From contig JAKJHU010000165.1 in NCBI GenBank assembly GCA_022316685.1, forward strand, positions 124,001-188,000: 64,000 nt of DNA, in the 5' to 3' direction. Numbering within the stretch: the first letter of the stretch is position 1; the number at the start of each line of letters is the position of its first letter. The translations under genes and the position numbers were made by a program. The notes beneath the pieces are model-generated. The model had not been told where the DNA came from. It did not search any database and was given only the letters and a program-made list of their open reading frames with translations. The DNA is from Progne subis subis (lineage: Eukaryota; Chordata; Aves; Passeriformes; Hirundinidae). Below, one piece after another: positions 36,901-47,363 of the stretch.

Positions 36901-39900
36901 TAATACTGCCTTGCAGATTTTCTCATCTCCTTTTTGAAGGTGAGGTGGCTGCTGATTGTCATTGCTCAGTGTTGTAGGTTGGGTTCTATAAATTGGTTAT
37001 TTTTGTTTTTAATAAATCTCTGTATGTGGGGTTCTTTGGTGGCTGGTCTGAGTGCATGGAGTCCTGACAGCCTGACACAAGGTTGACTTCCCTTTTCTAA
37101 ATGAGATCTGCATGACTGCTCAGATTTACGCTTTGTTGGGCAATGTTTGCCCTGGCTTCTCTTTCCTGGATATTCTATTACTCATTACTGTTCAAATCCT
37201 AGCAAATAAATAAATGATTTTTGCTATGGCAACAAGAACCTATCGGTTGAACAGCACCATATTTCCTGAAAAGGCTGCTTTACTCTTTCCAGTATGTCTG
37301 ATTGCTGGGCAGAGTATTTATATATATATTTATATATGTATGTATATATGGGTTTGGGTTGGACCCTGGGTTTGTGACACAGCTGTGGGTGAAGCCTCCA
37401 GCTGAGCAAAGTGTGACAAATCCTTGCAAACATTCACAGCTAAAGGGTGCAAAATTCTTCCTTGCCACAACTGGCAGCTGCTGCTGGGGCAGAAACAGGG
37501 AAATCAGACAGGCTGAGCAGAGGCCTCTGGCTGGGCTCCAGTGATCTTGGCTCTGCTGGGACACGCTTTTCTTCTAAAGAAACGTCCCCCGTTGCCTTTT
37601 GTATTCCCATAAAAGTCTCTGTGGTCTGGCAAGGCACTGCTGGCTGTGCAAACCTGTTGTCTGTGCCATGACTGGGCTCTTGCTTTTCCTTTTTAGCTGG
37701 TTCTAGGACTGAAGCTGCCTGTGTTCCTTGCACACAGCACTCAGTTGTGCTCTGTAGCCACTCAGAGCATTTCTCTGCCCCATGTGTCCCCTGGTTTTGC
37801 CTGAATGTTTCGCCCTCCCTGTTCTGTTGGGTCAAGCGGAGCTGCTTTGTGCTTGCCTGAAACCCCGTTGTGCTTAGAGAGGGGAGCTGGGCTGCTGCCA
37901 CAGCAGGTTTTGGGGTTTGGGGCTCTCTCCCTGTAGGCAGGGCTGAGTGAGTGCCCCAGGGTCCATCCTGTGCCAGTGCCTGCTTGTGCCTCGTGTTTGT
38001 TCTGCCTGGGTGTGCCCAGGGCTTTATTGCAGAAGCCGTGGGGCTCAGCCTGGTGCAGGCTCTGGGAGCAGGGGCTGGGATCTGCCAGAGTCGGTGTGGT
38101 TTGGGGGAACTTGTGCCACGGTGCTCCTGTGCCACACACAACTGTGTGTGATCTTGGCCCCCGCTGGGCCCTGGTTGCTCTGTGTGAAGGGCTCCAGCAT
38201 TTCCTCCTGCTTGAATTGGCTGTGGACAGTGGGAGCGGTTGAATCTGGTGTTGTCACTGGGCTCTGTGTGGGCTGTGGGTGTCTCCAGGCTGTTTCTGCT
38301 ATGTTCTGCTCTTTGGTTTTGCTCCCTGCTGAGGCTGTTTTCTCTTCCAGCACTGTGTGCACCTTTGGTCCAAACTGGACCCAAAGTAATTTTTCTTAGA
38401 GATTTCTTCCAGATAGCAGAAAAACAGGAACACTTAGTTCCATCTCCCAAGCTTAAATTCAAAACCCCAAGGCATATCACTCCTGTCCACTTTGTTTTCC
38501 ATGCTTAGCCAAGTACTTCTTGCCTTTCTATGCCATTGGCAGCACTGGTAAGTGGCCTGTGTGCAGTTTCTGGGATAACTCCTGGGCTTCCAGGACGCTG
38601 GGCACCTCCACCCTTGTGGCCTTTGTGCCTGGCAGCGTGGCTCATCCCCACAGGACAGACACCACATTGTGAGCAGTGACAGCCTGGCTCGGATCAGGGA
38701 GCATCTAGGTCAGCAGCAGGGATGAGAAATTCAGAGAGCAGCAACTGGGATGCTCTCAGCTTCAAGACCATTTAATTCCAACCCCTTTTCTCTGAAATAG
38801 AATCACTCTTCTTGTGTGTCATCTGGGGAGACTCAGAGTGGCTAGGGCAGGGAATGGGGAAAGGCAGCTGGTTCCCTCCATGCAGTTTCCATCCTGCCTT
38901 TTCCTGGGAGCAGGGGAAGAGAGTCAGCCTGTGTCCAAGGTCCATTCTGCCCTGGGGCAGAGTAGCACAGAGCTCCAGCTGTGGGTTTGCAGTGTGGGGG
39001 GAGCTGCAGCTGTTCCCTCTTAGCCAGATTTGAATTAAACTCCCCTCACTGCTTTGCTGGAAAGCAGCAGTGAAATGCTCCCTGTCCTGCTCTAGTCCCT
39101 CCAGAGTTCCAGGGCTCCTGTGCATGGGCAGCACTGGTGGCACTGTGACCTGCTGGCAGCTCTGACCCTTGGGGACATCCAGGTGTGACTTTGGCAGCCC
39201 CTAACAGTGTCACTCAGTGCTCCCACTGCTGCTGTGACAGGGAATGGGTGCACCTGGGCACTGTGGTGCTTGAGGGCTGCTTGGGGCCAGGTGTCATTTC
39301 CCAGCCTCTGGGGGTTTTCTGCATGACAGAAATGTGGGATAAATGTGCTGCACCTGTCCCTGGCCAGCCATTACACAGCATCTGGAGAGATCAGAACCAT
39401 TGGGCTCCTGTCACAAGCTGTCCTTTCCATTCTGTTCATAACTCTACTAGCTGAATTTTAATTGTATTTAGAAGTGAAGGGATCATAACACTCTTTTAGA
39501 CAGCTGCTCCTGAACCTTGATCTGTGTTGGCTAAATACTTCCCTACTTTTGGCATGAACTTATTCCTGGCAAGCTTATCTTCCTTGTTTGTGTGCTGGCA
39601 TCAGCAGTTCTCTGCTCCTTGGTGGTTGTTTTCTGGAGTACTTACAAAGAGCTGTTACGCCTTTTCTCCACCTTCACTTTTGCTGGTGTGAAGTTTTTGC
39701 GGTGAATCTGCTCTGCACCTGTTGAGGTGACCTGTAACCAGATCCCTGGAGCACAGCGGTAGATAATGATTAGGCCAGGCAGGGCTGCAGGGGAACAAAC
39801 CCTTCCCTCAGCTTTTCTTTCCAGCTTGGATGAGCACATCTGGAGTTACTTCCACCACCAGCTGGGTGTTACAGGGAGGAGAGAGCCAGGCAGTCCCCAT

Positions 39901-41731
39901 TTCCAGCAGACATGCCTTGTTTCATTCCTGTCTTATTTAAGCAGCATCCTAATGATGATTACAGTCCTATAGCCGATCCCAAATTTCCTTCCTCAGTCAT
40001 TCACAGGTGATGAACTTCTCTTAGTGCAAGGTTTGCTCTTAAACTCGATTCCATTTTCAGTGTTTTTCTCTCCAGTTTTCTTCATGACCATAAAATTCTG
40101 GTTAGCCCTTGATGAACTCTTGTGTTAGAGTCACTTTCATTTTTCAGTCTCCCAGTTACTGTGGAAAGGTCACTAGTGACAGTACTAGATAAAACTGGTT
40201 TCAAACCAGAGCCTTTAAGGCCTCCCTCTTGTCCAGTATTTTCCCTGCCTGCTACCAGCTGTTACCGTCTCTGCTTGAGCTGCTTCCTTCTTCTCACTTG
40301 TGATTTTAAGCCGTGTTTAATGTAGCTGAAATAGCTCTTTGCCAGATTATCCTCCTAAGACTGGAGTCCCGATCATGGATGTTTCTGTTTTCTGGAGTTT
40401 GGATACACAAAGGAGTTGCCAGGAATTAGCAATGTCACCTTTCCAACATGTGGGTGCTTTCCTGCTTGCCTGTCCCGTGAGAGACAGGGTGGCAGCTCCT
40501 CTGGGGTGCTGGGCATCAGTGTGAGGTGCTGGCAGAGGGCACAAAGACAGAGGAGCTCCAGACCCCTGGGCCTCCTGCCTCCACCCCATCCGTTTGGCTC
40601 TGCCTTTGGGCTTCACTCAGCATGGCAAGAGATTCACCACGGCACTTGGGGAGGGACTGGGGGTCTGCAGTGGCTGCTTTAAAGCAGGGGGCAGCCCTGG
40701 TGTGTGCAGTGACCTGTGCCAGAGCCAGCGTGGGCATCAGCAGGTTCTTGTGCTTCTCCCTGATAATTCTCCTTTGCTATTGCCCAGATGAAGATCTCTT
40801 TCAATGAGACAAGTTTGCAGACGATGTTTGAGTACCCCTCAGAGAGCTCCCTGGCAGAAGAGGATGAGGAAGAGGAAGGACACGCTTCTGAAACAGAGGA
40901 GGAAAAATCTCGTATCTTTTATATTCCACGCCCAAACAGCACTTTGCATCCCAGTACACCTAACTCAGGTGAGTGAGGCACTGTGTTGGCACCGTGGGGT
41001 TTCTGGTGGTGGCTGTTTCCCACAGACTCTTAAGGGGCTCCACATGGGTGGAAATGCTAATGGAGGTGAACAGGGAGCTGCAGATGGGCGGCTTCCAGGC
41101 TGTCCCTGTTGGGATCTTGGTTCCCACTTATCTTTGGGGTGGTGAGAAATATTTACCTCATCTTTGTCCTTCCAGCAGATTTATCCAGCTACACCCCAAA
41201 GCACTCCGTGAAGTTCAGCGAGTGGCAGGAGCAGAAGTATGAGGGTCCTGCTGCAGAGGGACCCCTCCCAAAGGAAGCTGATTCCCATGGGAACCAAGTT
41301 ATGGTGAGGCTATAAATAAGCAACTCTTACCCTCTCTTGTGGGGTGGGGGTTGTTCCAGGCAGTGGATGGGACAGGATGTGCCTTTCCCTGCACACCTGT
41401 GTTTGTGTTTGTGTTCCTGCCCAGGGAGCTGTGTCACTGCTCCCAAAGGGACCAGCACACCACCCCACTGCCACTACCACACCTGCCCCTTGCCAGCTGT
41501 GTGAAGGAGACTCAAGGCAGCTGGTACACTCTGTGCCCAGCACAGGAAAGACATGGATCTGTTGGAACAAGTCCAGAGGAAGCCATGGAGATGCTCCAAG
41601 GGCTGGAGCCCCTCTGCTCTGGAGCCAGCCTGGGAGAGCTGGGGGTGCTCACCTGGAGAAGAGAAAGCTCCTGAGAGACCTCAGAGCCCCTGCCAGGGCC
41701 TAGAGGGCTTATAAAAAACATGGAGATTGAA

Positions 41732-41762
<31 letters not shown>

Positions 41763-42236
41763 GGGCAGATGATAGGACAAGAGGGAATGGCTTTAAACTA
41801 AAAGAGAAGAGATTTAGATTAGATACTGGGGAGAAATCACTGTGATGGTGGTGAAGCCTTGGTGCGGGGTGGCTGCCCCTGGATCCCTGGCAGTGTCCAA
41901 GGCCAGGTTGGATTGGGTTTGGAGCGACCTGGGATAGTGGAAGGTGTCCCTGCTCCTGGACGGAGGGAGGGGGGTTTGAAAAGATGGATTTTTAGATCCC
42001 TTCCAACCCAAACCATTGTGGGACTTTCTGACACTGCAGGGCACGTTTGGAGGGGGGGCAGTATCCAAACACACCCGGCTGGCCCGGGCAGGGTGCCAAG
42101 GCACTGTCCAAGGGTTTGGGGGCTCCTTGGCCGGCTCTGACGGCACCGCGGTGTCCCTGTGCTCTGCCCACAGCTCACCCCGGCGGAGAAGGGCGGTCTG
42201 TCGGATTTCAGCAGCGAGCCTGCGCTCTATTTCTGA
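24976..42236 (+). CDS. TPRN: TPRN, taperin (four exons; two apparent +1 frameshifts in exon 1)
   Basis: Taperin is a phostensin-like PP1-binding protein at the base of hair-cell stereocilia; human mutations cause DFNB79 deafness (family knowledge). Exons: 24976-27104, 40788-40968, 41176-41303 and 42174-42236 (stop 42234-42236). The start has AWQREILERKRAKL and SLGPLRENPFMRLESERRR, the Phostensin_N-type segment, then IRTIRADNILIIES. A Pro-rich middle follows, then VTYIDDIVEPDSGEP, STFTVVPKRKP and KKRYPTVNEIEVIGGYLSLE. The PP1-docking motif KISF falls just after the exon 1/2 junction (KK|MKISFNE). The C-terminus is LSDFSSEPALYF. Exon 1 needs two frame changes, at the G run 25333-25337 and at the C/G run 26875-26882. 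Each is an apparent extra base, and together they leave 2127 nt in phase with exon 2. Corrected length is about 832 residues, against roughly 710 in human. The other exons are clean, so I infer a functional gene with sequence or assembly errors, though a true lesion is not excluded. Confidence 0.95.
25830..26010 (+). repeat. In-frame tandem repeat in TPRN exon 1 (PRAVTPxP units)
   Basis: About six imperfect units of roughly 33 bp encode PPRAVTPPPTAP-like peptides: RAVTPPPT, RVVTPPPI, RAVTPQPT, RAVTPQPA, RVVTPQPV. The DNA unit is close to CCCCGGGCTGTCACCCC. It accounts for part of the extra length over mammalian taperin and makes this disordered middle region length-variable. Flanking less regular Pro/Ala-rich sequence (25600-26080) probably arose the same way. 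Confidence 0.85.
28960..29055 (+). mobile_element. CR1 LINE 3' end, degenerate
   Basis: Contains TTTGGGCTAGAGACCTCCAG, AGGATCTTTTCCAGCCTAAA and CTGTGTGAT, which parallel the CR1 plus-strand terminus (TTGGACTAGATGACCTCC...CCTTCCAACC...TCTGTGAT). Old and short. Confidence 0.7.
31980..32001. repeat. Poly-T homopolymer
   Basis: Twenty-two T within TPRN intron 1, preceded by a second T run and GGGTGGG. No transposon recognised beside it. Confidence 0.9.
35835..36160 (+). mobile_element. CR1 LINE 3' fragment, well preserved
   Basis: Runs from a GGGGCAGACATTGATCTCTT segment through TGTGGTCACCAGGGACAGGA, GATGAGGGAAAGGTTCTTCC, GTGCTGGGCACTGCCCAGGC and GCAGGGACAGGGGCTGGGCT to a terminal CATTCTGTGATCCTGT. 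This is plus-strand CR1 order. It is very similar to the element at 46606-46830, so both come from the same fairly young subfamily. Confidence 0.93.
37315..37350. repeat. AT-rich microsatellite
   Basis: Alternating TATATATATTTATATATGTA-type sequence of about 36 bp in TPRN intron 1. Confidence 0.85.
41545..42040 (+). mobile_element. CR1 LINE fragment with internal poly-T expansion
   Basis: Lies in TPRN intron 3, ending about 130 bp before the last exon. Segments follow CR1 consensus order: TTGGAACAAGTCCAGAGGAA, GAGCCCCTCTGCTCTGGAGC, CTGGAGAAGAGAAAGCTCCT, GATAGGACAAGAGGGAATGG, AGTGTCCAAGGCCAGGTTGG, GTGGAAGGTGTCCCTGCTCC and CCCTTCCAACCCAAACCATT. A run of 26 T (41732-41757) sits where other copies carry only a short CTTTTTAC-type stretch. 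It is plus-strand, the same as TPRN. Confidence 0.93.
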
Positions 42237-44638
42237 GGCTGCTCCGCGGTGCTGCAGCAGCGGCTGCTGGGCAGGATGGGGCAGTGCAGCCGCCGCGTGG
42301 AACCACCACCCAAACCGCCCCCAAACCGCGGCTTTCCCCGGATCCTGCTGCCAAGGGTGGACCAGATGCGCTCGGGCATCTTCGGAGAATATTTGCACTG
42401 GATTTTGGGACCGAATTACTGCTTTCAAGGCATATGATTTATTCTGCCTGTGGCCTTGCATATTCCTTGTTCAAGATCAGCTGCTGGTTAGGCAAGTGTG
42501 GGAAGGACATCTGTAATTCTGGCAAGGATGTTGATTTTTCTTAGTGTTAGTCTGAGTTCAGGCACTGTGCAGGTTCTGGACAGCTTTTGCAACCCTTCTC
42601 CCTGGTGGAAGATGGCTCTGGAGTTGGAGCACTGGGCAGTTAGGTGGGTTCACAGCATGGCTGTGATTTGACACATTTAGTATCAGTTTGGAAAACCATT
42701 GAAGGTTCATGGTTTGTCCTTGGCATGTTTCCAGCTCTGGTTTCACTGAAACATCATGGAATTCGTATGCTTGTGGAGTACACTGAACACCCTGAGGGAG
42801 GGATGGGAAGAGTAATGAATGCCTTTAGCTTTAGGTGTTACTTTTGCACCAATCAGTAGAGAAGTGTCTAGACTGTCTCAAGCCTCTTGAAGATTCCCTA
42901 ACATTGGCCATAGCTTTGGTCTGTCCTTCCCAGCTCTGGCATCCAGTCTCTGAGAATTGCTGGTTGTGTTCCAATTTGCCAGCTCCTCTTGTTGCTTTGT
43001 TCTAGATCTTATTGATCTCTCTTGGTTGCTTCCTTCAAGCCACACTTGCTCTGCTCCTCTAATCAAAGCACAGGAGGGCAGTTTCACTCCTTTCTTCTGC
43101 AGAACTTGAACAAGGAATGTGGGTTATTTTAGTTTTTTTCTAGGATTTTTATAGTTCTATTGTAATTGTTTAATGCAGCCAATATGCAAAGGAACCTGCT
43201 AGAATCTTCCATTCAAGTTTTCTACTACTGTAAACTCAGGGTCAAAATTACACTCTGGAACAGGTGGAGCAGTGCTGCTAATGTGATTTGTACTTTGGGA
43301 TTAAAAGAGATGTCGTGAGAACAGATCCGGCCTCTTTGGGCTTTATGGAATGAGTGGTACCCCGGTGTGGGGCATGATCCAGAGGAACAGGCTGGTATCT
43401 TTGATTAATTTGATGGTCACTGGTTTGTCTGTTATAGATGATGAATGTCTGCTGAAGTGACACTGGTCTGTGAATTGAAAATGCTCTGCATACCTTGCAC
43501 TTGGTTTGCTGTCTGTTGTAGCAGCAAAGGAAGGTTGTTCTGCTGAAAAACACAGGATTAAATGTTAGGACACACCTACTTGTAGCTGTTCTCTTCTGCC
43601 CTGGGTGCCTAAATACTTTTGGAAAGATAATGAACAAAAAAAAAAGAAAGATTAGCTACTGGGTAGTTTGTTAGATGTTGGCTGGGGGGGCAACAAAGAA
43701 ACATTTTGCACCTCCTTGTCTGTTCCAAGCTAATTTGAAATCTGCTGCCTGTGTGACTTGCTGGGAGCAGGATGTGTCTGCAGTGCATCTGCCTGGGACA
43801 AGGCACAAGGACCATGGAATTCCATGTGTTGAGGCTTCTCCCATTAATGAAATACTTCAGGATAAGGTGCTGAGACTGGGGTAGAATGAGGGGAAATGTG
43901 AGGCTACTGGAGACTGCTAGATTTAAGGGATAAGTTTTCAGCACGGCTTTCCTAGCAAAACAGGCCCCAGTGAGCATCTTTCCCGTGGAAAAGCCCAGGT
44001 CAGTTTAAGGCAGCTCTGTTTCTAGCACAACTGCAGGTGGTAAAGCAAAGCTGCTTTCACCTCAAGTTAGGGACAAGGGGTCTGAACTAGTCCTGGCTTA
44101 GTTCTTCTATGGATCCTTGAGGAATGCTAAAGCCAACACTCTCCTGCAGCTCAAACGCTGCTCTGGTTCTCGTGTGAGCTAACTCTGTGCCTGCAGCCCT
44201 GTGCGCAGGACAGCTCAGGGATGTGGGAGTGCAGAGTGTGCTGCTGACTCTGCTCCTTCTCCCAGCCATGCTGCTCCACCTTGGAGCTGTGATTCACACC
44301 TCACTGAGCACTTCTTTGGACTTCCCAGCTTCTGCTCTGATCCCTGCCTCCAGGCAGAGCAGGCGAGTGCTGTCCCAAGGGCAGGAGCATCAGCTGGTCA
44401 CCTGCCTGGGATGTGCCTCGGGATCGATGTGCTCAAAATGATGGGTATTTTTTTTTTTTGGTAAATGCCTACCCTGATCTGTAGCGTTCCATGATCAGCT
44501 TTAGTGGATCTCTGACTAATACCAAAGCACATCTGAAAGGAAATTTTACTTCTGCAAAACAAAGGCTTTTATTAAGTGCGGCAACCTTGTACCACAACAG
44601 CAGCTCTCTCTGGCCAACAGGACTTTCCAGGCTGAAGT
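42237..44638. other. TPRN 3' flank / TPRN-SSNA1 convergent interval
   Basis: About 2.4 kb between the two convergent stop codons. It should contain the TPRN 3' UTR, but no canonical AATAAA is found here on the + strand. The variants ATTAAA at 43300-43305 and 43557-43562 are possible sites. An A-run lies at about 43629-43640. No coding frame or transposon is recognised. Confidence 0.5.
44568..44573 (-). terminator. SSNA1 polyadenylation signal
   Basis: TTTATT on the + strand reads AATAAA on the minus strand, 66 nt past the SSNA1 stop codon. It is a canonical hexamer at a typical distance for a short 3' UTR. Confidence 0.75.
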
Positions 44639-47363
44639 TTAGGAACGCTTTTGTCGACGTACTCGTTGTCCTAATATAGTGCTTTGTGGCTCAATGACTT
44701 TACCAAGATCCCTCATTTGCTCCTTCAGGACATCTAGCAATGTCTGAGAATTGTCCAGTATCTGGGAAAGAAATAAAAATAGCTTATTTTTACATAAACT
44801 GTTTTCTCTTATGAATTCCCTTCCAATTCACTTGATCTGCCTTGCAGCAAGACGAGTTCTCCAGCCCTTCAGCCTCTAATTCCTGGTGATTTATTATCCT
44901 GTCTCACTGTGGGAATATCTATGGGAGAATTTCTCTGGTTTGTATTCATATTCTGAATATGAAAGGCCTTTAGCAATTTATCTGCCTTGGAGCATGAGGC
45001 AGAGAACTTCCTGAAGCAGACTGGGATGGTTTTGTTTGGTTTGGTGGGTTTTTTTAAGGGAGATTTGGTACCTGGGCTTTTTAGATCAGTATTAAATTGT
45101 GCTCAGCTGACCCAGTCTCAACTCTTCCACTGTTAAAATGTCACATTTTGGGTTTCTGACTTCAAGACTAACTCAGATCTACAGTGACCTTATGTCAGAC
45201 TAGATCAGTTATGAATTGTCCCCTATTTTTACCTCACTGTGTACATAATCTAACATCCCTGCTTCCTATGCTCTAGGCTGCAACCTATTTAGGAGACCTT
45301 GGTGCCTGTCCATCTCACGAGTTAGAAGTTTTAACACAGTCAACATTTGTAACCAAATGTGATGGTTGTAGTCCCAAAAATAATTTACGTTCCTGTGAGT
45401 TTGTGGAAATCGCCAAGTGATCAGAGAGGAGCTGACGAAGTGCCCCACAGGCCAAGGTGCTGGAGGAAGGTGAAGTCCGGGGGGCTGGCAGAAGGCAAGG
45501 AGTGACAAACCAGGGATGTACACCCACAGCATGGGAACTCTGTTACTTTGTAGGACACCAACATCTCTTCCTCAGCACCTCTTTCTACTTCCTGTGAGTG
45601 TCAGTTCATTTCAATAAACAGGAATTCATCTGTAGGCTGGGGCTGTGACGTGGATCTCAGGTAAGTTTCTTTTTAATGGGGCTATTTGTTTGTGTACCTT
45701 ACAACATAGTTTTTAAGCTTTTAAATGTTATGTGAGTGTTTCCCCCTTGACTTCCAACCATCGGGTCTTGAAGGAGGTCAAGGAAACAGTTTCAACTTCA
45801 TCTGAAAAGTGATTGCCAGGGGAAAACACTGACTTTGGGAGAGGAAGAAGAGCTGACACAGTAGTTGGTCACATTCAAAATGCAAATGGAAGAATTTAGG
45901 CAGCAGCTAATAGCGGAAAGGGTGTTTCTGATACAAACTCTGCCCAGTCACCAAGAGAAGGAAGATTGTAACTTATCTTAAAAGAGGCTGGGAAGATCCT
46001 TTTTTAAAAAAACAAATGCTGTTGGTGTGTTAGTATGGAAGTGATTTCAGCTGTGTCCCTGTCTGTGGAGACCAAGCAGTCCGTGCCTGGCACTAACACA
46101 CACGGGGAAGGGGTAGAGCTGTCCCAGGAACCACAACGACAGTGCCAGCCCTTGTGCTGTTTGTCTCCTTCCCACCCTTTACTGCCCCAACATTTTGACT
46201 CTTTTAATGACATTATTCTATTAAAGATGAAAGAAGCTACACTAAATATTGGGATGCCAACAGCTGCATCAGCACCATTGTTCTCTGCCTGAAATGGTAT
46301 GATTGTGCATCATTGGTTTCCTTCTCTTCCCCCAAACCATGGGTCTGAGATGGTCATTTTTAGGGGTCTGTTCCTAAAGCTATTTTTAATGTATTTTGAC
46401 AATAAACTTTGCCCAAGCAGCACCAGAACAACCCTCTCATGCTGGGGTCTGTGTGCCAGAGCTGCATCCCGGGCTTGGGATGTTGTTTTGGCTGCAGTGC
46501 TATGACCTGGGGAGGAGTGGTGGTTCATTGAGGTGCTCCCACCCGACCTTCAGGTAAATACAGACCCATGTATATACATATATCCTAAATCTCCACTGAC
46601 ACGGCATTAGGTTGGAGATGAGGGAAAGGTTCTTGGCCCAGGGGGTGCTGGGCACTGCCCAGGCTCCCCAGGGAATAGGCACGGCCCCGAGGCTGCCAGA
46701 GCTCCAGGAGCCTTTGGCCAGCGCTGCCAGGGATGCCCAGGGTGGGGTTGGTGGGGGTCTGTGCAGGGACAGGGGCTGGGCTGGGTGATCCTTGTCCACC
46801 TCAGGTTATTCTGATTCAGTGATTCCCTCGGGTCCTGTCCCTGGTCACAGCAGAGATCGTGCCGTCCCTCCTCCTCCCAGGAGGAAGGTGCACACTGCGC
46901 TGTCCCCTCCTCTCCTCCAGCTGAACACACCGAGCGCCCTCAGCGCGGCTCGCTGTCAGTACCTGCCCGGAGGCCGTGTCTATCTCGGCGATGGTGCGGT
47001 CGATGTGGGCTCGGGCTGACCGGAGCCCCGCCAGGCTCTCGCTGGTGTCGGACAAGCGCCGGGAGAGCGTCGCGATCCGCGCCTGCAGCCGGCCCCGCTC
47101 CGCCTCCTCGGCCAGGATCCGCCCGCTCAGCTCCTCCCTCCGGGCGCGGAGCTCCGACAGCCCTGCGGGGCGGCACCGTCAGACGGGCCCGTGCCCCCTG
47201 CCCGGCCCCGCTCGCCCCCGGCCCGGCCCCCGCCCGGCCCCGCTCGCCCCCGGCCCTGCCCCTGCCCGGCCGCGCTCGCCCCCGGCCCGGCCCCCGCCCG
47301 GCCGCGCTCACCCTCCCGCAGCGCCGCGTGGTGCCCCCGCAGCGCGGCCCCGGTGCTGCTCAT
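44639..47363 (-). CDS. SSNA1: SSNA1 (NA14), centrosomal coiled-coil protein
   Basis: SSNA1 is a small filament-forming coiled-coil protein at centrosomes, basal bodies and axons, where it promotes microtubule nucleation and branching (family knowledge). Three minus-strand exons: 47363-47312 (ATG 47363-47361), 47162-46963 and 44761-44639 (stop TAA). The donors are GTGAGC and GTACTG, and the phases join, giving 124 residues against 119 in human. Exon 2 encodes the heptad-rich, charged body (ARREELSGRILAEEAERGRL, SARAHIDRTIAEIDTASGQ), and exon 3 encodes ILDNSQTLLDVLKEQMRDLG, which matches the human ILESSQTLLSVLK segment. The last ten residues are basic (GQRVRRQKRS) and differ from the mammalian tail. 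The gene is head-to-head with ANAPC2 and tail-to-tail with TPRN, which is the mammalian neighbour order in mirror image. Confidence 0.97.
46606..46823 (+). mobile_element. CR1 LINE 3' segment, plus orientation
   Basis: Starts at TTAGGTTGGAGATGAGGGAA and proceeds through GTGCTGGGCACTGCCCAGGC, GGAGCCTTTGGCCAGCGCTG and GCAGGGACAGGGGCTGGGCT to GGGTGATCC and a degenerate terminal TTCTGATTCAGTGATTC. It is nearly identical over about 180 bp to the copy at 35.9 kb. It lies antisense within SSNA1 intron 2. Confidence 0.93.
46824..46905 (-). mobile_element. CR1 LINE segment, minus orientation, abutting the plus segment
   Basis: Read on the minus strand it gives GGACGGCACGATCTCTGCTG, TGTGACCAGGGACAGGACCC and GAGGGAAT. 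This is the part of CR1 that normally lies immediately upstream of the segment found at 46606. It stops at GAGGGAAT, without a CR1 3' end of its own, exactly where the plus-strand segment ends. The two pieces therefore look like one element with its 3' part flipped. Confidence 0.8.
47199..47311. repeat. GC-rich minisatellite in SSNA1 intron 1
   Basis: About 3.5 copies of a unit near 32 bp built from CCCGGCCCCGCTCGCCCCCG plus GCCCGGCCCCCG. The last partial copy runs into the exon 1 donor. The donor on the minus strand reads GTGAGCGCGGCCGGGC, while the repeat units read GCGAGCGCGGCCGGGC, so the real splice site is a one-base variant of the repeat. The whole intron is only 149 bp. Confidence 0.85.

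Larger units (their letters stand above)
27105..40787 (+). other. TPRN intron 1 (13.7 kb)
   Basis: Bounded by donor AAG|GTAACC and acceptor TGCCCAG|ATG. It holds two CR1 fragments, a T-run at 31980-32001, an AT-rich microsatellite at 37315-37350 and otherwise unremarkable sequence. I looked for nested genes, including the compact TMEM203 that neighbours TPRN in mammals, and saw none. The longest open frames here lack coding character. Confidence 0.75.
44762..46962 (-). other. SSNA1 intron 2
   Basis: A 2.2 kb intron. The left two thirds are AT-richer with no recognised element. The right end carries the two-part CR1 described separately, whose inverted piece stops roughly 60 bp from the exon 2 splice donor. 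Confidence 0.85.

Noticed and set aside
37440..38480. 346-codon minus-strand frame in TPRN intron 1
   Set aside because: Composition is Ser/Pro/Gln/Thr-rich and irregular; nothing resembles a known family, and it lies deep in an intron with no promoter signal.
27105..40787. Nested gene (for example TMEM203) inside TPRN intron 1
   Set aside because: No intron-less multi-membrane frame or conserved motif of that protein found on either strand.
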